From assembly GCF_002803075.1 (NCBI RefSeq), contig NZ_NNBK01000013.1:1-64000 (forward strand): a stretch of 64,000 nucleotides of DNA, in the 5' to 3' direction. Every line of letters starts with the position of its first letter. The first letter of the stretch is position 1. Of the stretch, positions 62,162 through 64,000 are shown piece by piece. Below the pieces are notes generated by a model, which saw only the letters and a program-made list of their open reading frames with translations, was not told the origin of the DNA and made no database searches. This DNA is from Streptomyces sp. CB01373 (lineage in GTDB: Bacteria > Actinomycetota > Actinomycetes > Streptomycetales > Streptomycetaceae). Made by a program: the position numbers and the translations under genes.

Positions 62162-63640
62162 TCAGAAGGCCGCTTCCTGCTCGGACGGGGGCGACGTGGC
62201 GGCCGGCCGCGCGATCTCGATATAGCGGGACGTGTTGGTGCGTCCCCAGTCGATGAGGACGCCCCGGGCGGCGAGGGTGGGCTGAAGGCGCTTGAGTCGG
62301 TCTGAGAGCACCTTGCCGGTGGTCGGCCACCCTTTGGGCAGGGGACGGAAGTCCTCGCCCGTGTAGAGGCCGGTGAGGCAGTGGAGCCATTCGGCAGACG
62401 TCATCCGCTGCTCGGTTCCCGGGTCGATGCCGGCGGCGTGCTTGAGCACGGTCTGTGCCAACAGGTCGCCCTCGATGACGTCGTCGTTGAGGTCGTCCAG
62501 GCTGGCCCGGTAGGCGGCGAGCGCCCCCAGACCGGTGGCCGCGTCGAGCTGCGCGCACAGGTGCGCGAAGTCGGCCATGCGCAGGTCGGTCGGGATGTCC
62601 GCCTCCGCTGCCCGCACCTGCACGGTGAGGTCCAGGAGAGAGCCGAGGATGACGGGCAGCACCTCTGCGAAGTCGGACCACAGTTCCGCCTCGGTGCGCC
62701 GCACCCGGGGGCGTTCCAGTCGCAGGGGAAGGAGCCGTTCGGCGAGGTCGGGGCGGATGACGCCGACGTCGATGCCGGTCAGGAGCAGGGGGCGGCGGTA
62801 GCCGATGCGGAAGACGTCCCCGTCGGTGAACAGGGCGCGCTTGACGTTCTCGGCCCCGGTCACGATGCAGCACATCGCGTCGGACAGTTCCGGGGTCATG
62901 TGGGAGAGGTTGTCCAGGGCGGTGACCCAGCCGGCCGCCACCGCCGTGATCAGGTTCTCCTCATCCTTCGGCGCCCGGCGCAGGTCCCCGGTCATGCCCT
63001 CGATGATCCGCACGAGCATCCGCCCACCGGTGGACTTGCCCGCACCCTGCGGGCCGGTGAGGAACGGGGCCGGGACGGGCACGGCCGGTCCGAGACAGCC
63101 GATGAGCCATGCGATGGCCAGGCACTCGGTCTCCGCAGTGGCGAAGTTGCACAACCGCATCAGCAGATCGATGCCCTTGCCGTCGGTGTCCTTCACCGGC
63201 AAAGGCAGCTCCCCCGTGAGCTGGGTACGCCGCCAGCAGACTTCCTGCGGGTCCGGGGTGCGAATGTCCCATCCGGTGGGATGGATGCGCACGGACTGCC
63301 CGTCGCTGCGCCCCAGGTCCAGCCACGTCGCCCCGTCGAATCCGGGGGCGACGCGGATGTGCACGGGCTGCACGTCCTCCGTCAGCGCCAACGCTTCGAT
63401 CAGGTCGAGCGCTTCCTTCATCGCGGTGCCGTTGAACACGCCGATGCCGTCCCTGAACAGTCCGACCATGAGTTCCTGCCGGTGGCTGCCCGTCGTGCCC
63501 TGGGAGCGGATCGGGCGGGCCACGGGGTGGCCGTTCTTCTGCGCGTACACGGTCCCGTCGGCGGTGCGGAAGTACCGAAAGTGCGCCTGTGCGTAGTCGG
63601 TGATGACCTCGCGGGCCGGGGTCTTCTCGTCGTCGGACAT
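62162..63640 (-). CDS. D5-like superfamily 3 ATPase of the element
   Basis: A 492-residue protein. Its middle contains a P-loop LTGPQGAGKSTGGR, followed by VTALDNLSHMTPELSD (Walker B and sensor-like) and a C-terminal winged-helix-like tail (GWPTTGKVLSDRLKRLQPTL). The N-terminal third (PAREVITDYAQAHFRYFRTA onward) is related to plasmid/phage replication ATPases. It probably acts as a replicative helicase for the excised element. ATG 63640 is preceded by GGGGA. Upstream gene stops three bases away, so both are coupled. Confidence 0.8.
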   Translation of the reverse strand: MSDDEKTPAREVITDYAQAHFRYFRTADGTVYAQKNGHPVARPIRSQGTTGSHRQELMVGLFRDGIGVFNGTAMKEALDLIEALALTEDVQPVHIRVAPGFDGATWLDLGRSDGQSVRIHPTGWDIRTPDPQEVCWRRTQLTGELPLPVKDTDGKGIDLLMRLCNFATAETECLAIAWLIGCLGPAVPVPAPFLTGPQGAGKSTGGRMLVRIIEGMTGDLRRAPKDEENLITAVAAGWVTALDNLSHMTPELSDAMCCIVTGAENVKRALFTDGDVFRIGYRRPLLLTGIDVGVIRPDLAERLLPLRLERPRVRRTEAELWSDFAEVLPVILGSLLDLTVQVRAAEADIPTDLRMADFAHLCAQLDAATGLGALAAYRASLDDLNDDVIEGDLLAQTVLKHAAGIDPGTEQRMTSAEWLHCLTGLYTGEDFRPLPKGWPTTGKVLSDRLKRLQPTLAARGVLIDWGRTNTSRYIEIARPAATSPPSEQEAAF

Positions 63641-63642
63641 GG

Positions 63643-64000
63643 TCACATCCCCAGCGCAGTCAGGGCGTTGGTCCACGCGTCGGTGCAGTGCCGCGGCGAC
63701 TCGCCTTTGGCCTGCGCGGCGGCGAACAGCCGGCCGATGTGAGTGTCGGTGAGGCAGCCGCACCGGCCGTGCGTGGACAGCACCGCGAGGAACGTCCGGT
63801 ACACGGTGGCGTGGACGGCGCTGCGGGCCTCGGTGATGCGCTGCTCGGCCATGGCGATGCCACGGTCCAGGAAGCGGGGCGTGCGGTGGGGGCACGTTCC
63901 GTCCCTGGCCGGTACGGACACGGTGACAGGGTGCGGCGCGGTGGGGGGCGGGGACGGCTTCTTCACGGTCAGCGCGCGGACGGCGTCCGGCAGGGCGGTC
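63643..64000 (-). CDS. Partial element protein, open at window edge
   Basis: The minus-strand frame is open to the end of the window and its last 107 codons read KKPSPPPTAPHPVTVSVPA, then a helical segment EQRITEARSAVHATVYR and GRCGCLTDTHIGRLFAAAQA. A GTG lies at 63966 but has no ribosome site and the frame continues beyond it, so the gene probably starts outside. The pattern (short Pro-rich linker, helical C-terminus with a CGC motif) is that of the end of a larger replication protein; the family is not certain. Confidence 0.55.
   Translation of the reverse strand, partial: TALPDAVRALTVKKPSPPPTAPHPVTVSVPARDGTCPHRTPRFLDRGIAMAEQRITEARSAVHATVYRTFLAVLSTHGRCGCLTDTHIGRLFAAAQAKGESPRHCTDAWTNALTALGM

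Larger units (their letters stand above)
60040..64000. mobile_element. Integrative element in tRNA-Ser (left part, runs off the window)
   Basis: From tRNA-Ser to the window end all genes run leftward: integrase, a 77-residue excisionase, an iteron array, a D5-like ATPase and a partial gene. The order int-xis-replication is that of actinomycete integrative and conjugative elements. Neither the other attachment site nor transfer (traB) genes are visible, so whether it is complete or conjugative cannot be told here. Confidence 0.8.

Overview
The window is high-GC chromosomal DNA of a Streptomyces species or a very close relative. Evidence read directly from the sequence: bldC (68 residues), the Lsr2 nucleoid protein, a 364-residue valine dehydrogenase, GTG starts and strong GGAGG ribosome sites, mycothiol-type enzymes, and a gene order (NDH-2, sporulation regulator, trmB, M23 peptidase, hrpA, bldC, vdh, purM/purF, purLQS, lsr2, purC, purD, dnaX) that I recognise from memory as the S. 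coelicolor core chromosome.

Layout. 1-6.9 kb: a MarR regulator divergent from an MFS exporter, a PAS-SpoIIE-HATPase phosphatase, a type II NADH dehydrogenase and a TetR regulator. 7.0-17 kb: a membrane-tethered ECF sigma factor with a fused zinc-finger and NPCBM domain, an asparagine-synthase-like protein lacking key residues, a sporulation-type TPR regulator, L-2-hydroxyglutarate oxidase, TrmB and a PrsW-type membrane protease. 17-20.8 kb: aldo/keto reductase, an M23 peptidase behind a probable c-di-AMP riboswitch, initiator tRNA and a domain-swapped RibD-like protein. 20.9-24.4 kb: a wrecked APC permease joined to a scar of an integrative element (replication-protein and integrase fragments, a small secreted peptide gene) ending in tRNA-Lys. 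24.6-36.9 kb: DEAD-box helicase, lipoprotein, metallopeptidase, metallophosphoesterase, a tRNA cluster, HrpA, bldC. 37-59.7 kb: vdh and seven purine genes (purM, purF, purL, purQ, purS, purC, purD), lsr2, three tRNA-Gly genes, an ABC exporter with its own two-component system, and dnaX followed by the SRP RNA. 60-64 kb: the left end of a second integrative element in tRNA-Ser(GGA), with integrase, excisionase, an array of 9-bp iterons and a D5-like ATPase; it runs out of the window.

How the parts fit. Purine biosynthesis is spread over 18 kb on one strand with unrelated genes between. bldC, lsr2, the sporulation regulator and the SpoIIE-type phosphatase are developmental or global regulators. 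The best candidates for something new are an aberrant tRNA-Gly(TCC) whose D- and T-loop changes match the staphylococcal cell-wall tRNAs (Streptomyces also builds a glycine cross-bridge), the iteron array in the tRNA-Ser element, the self-contained transmembrane sigma factor and the element scar that destroyed a permease.
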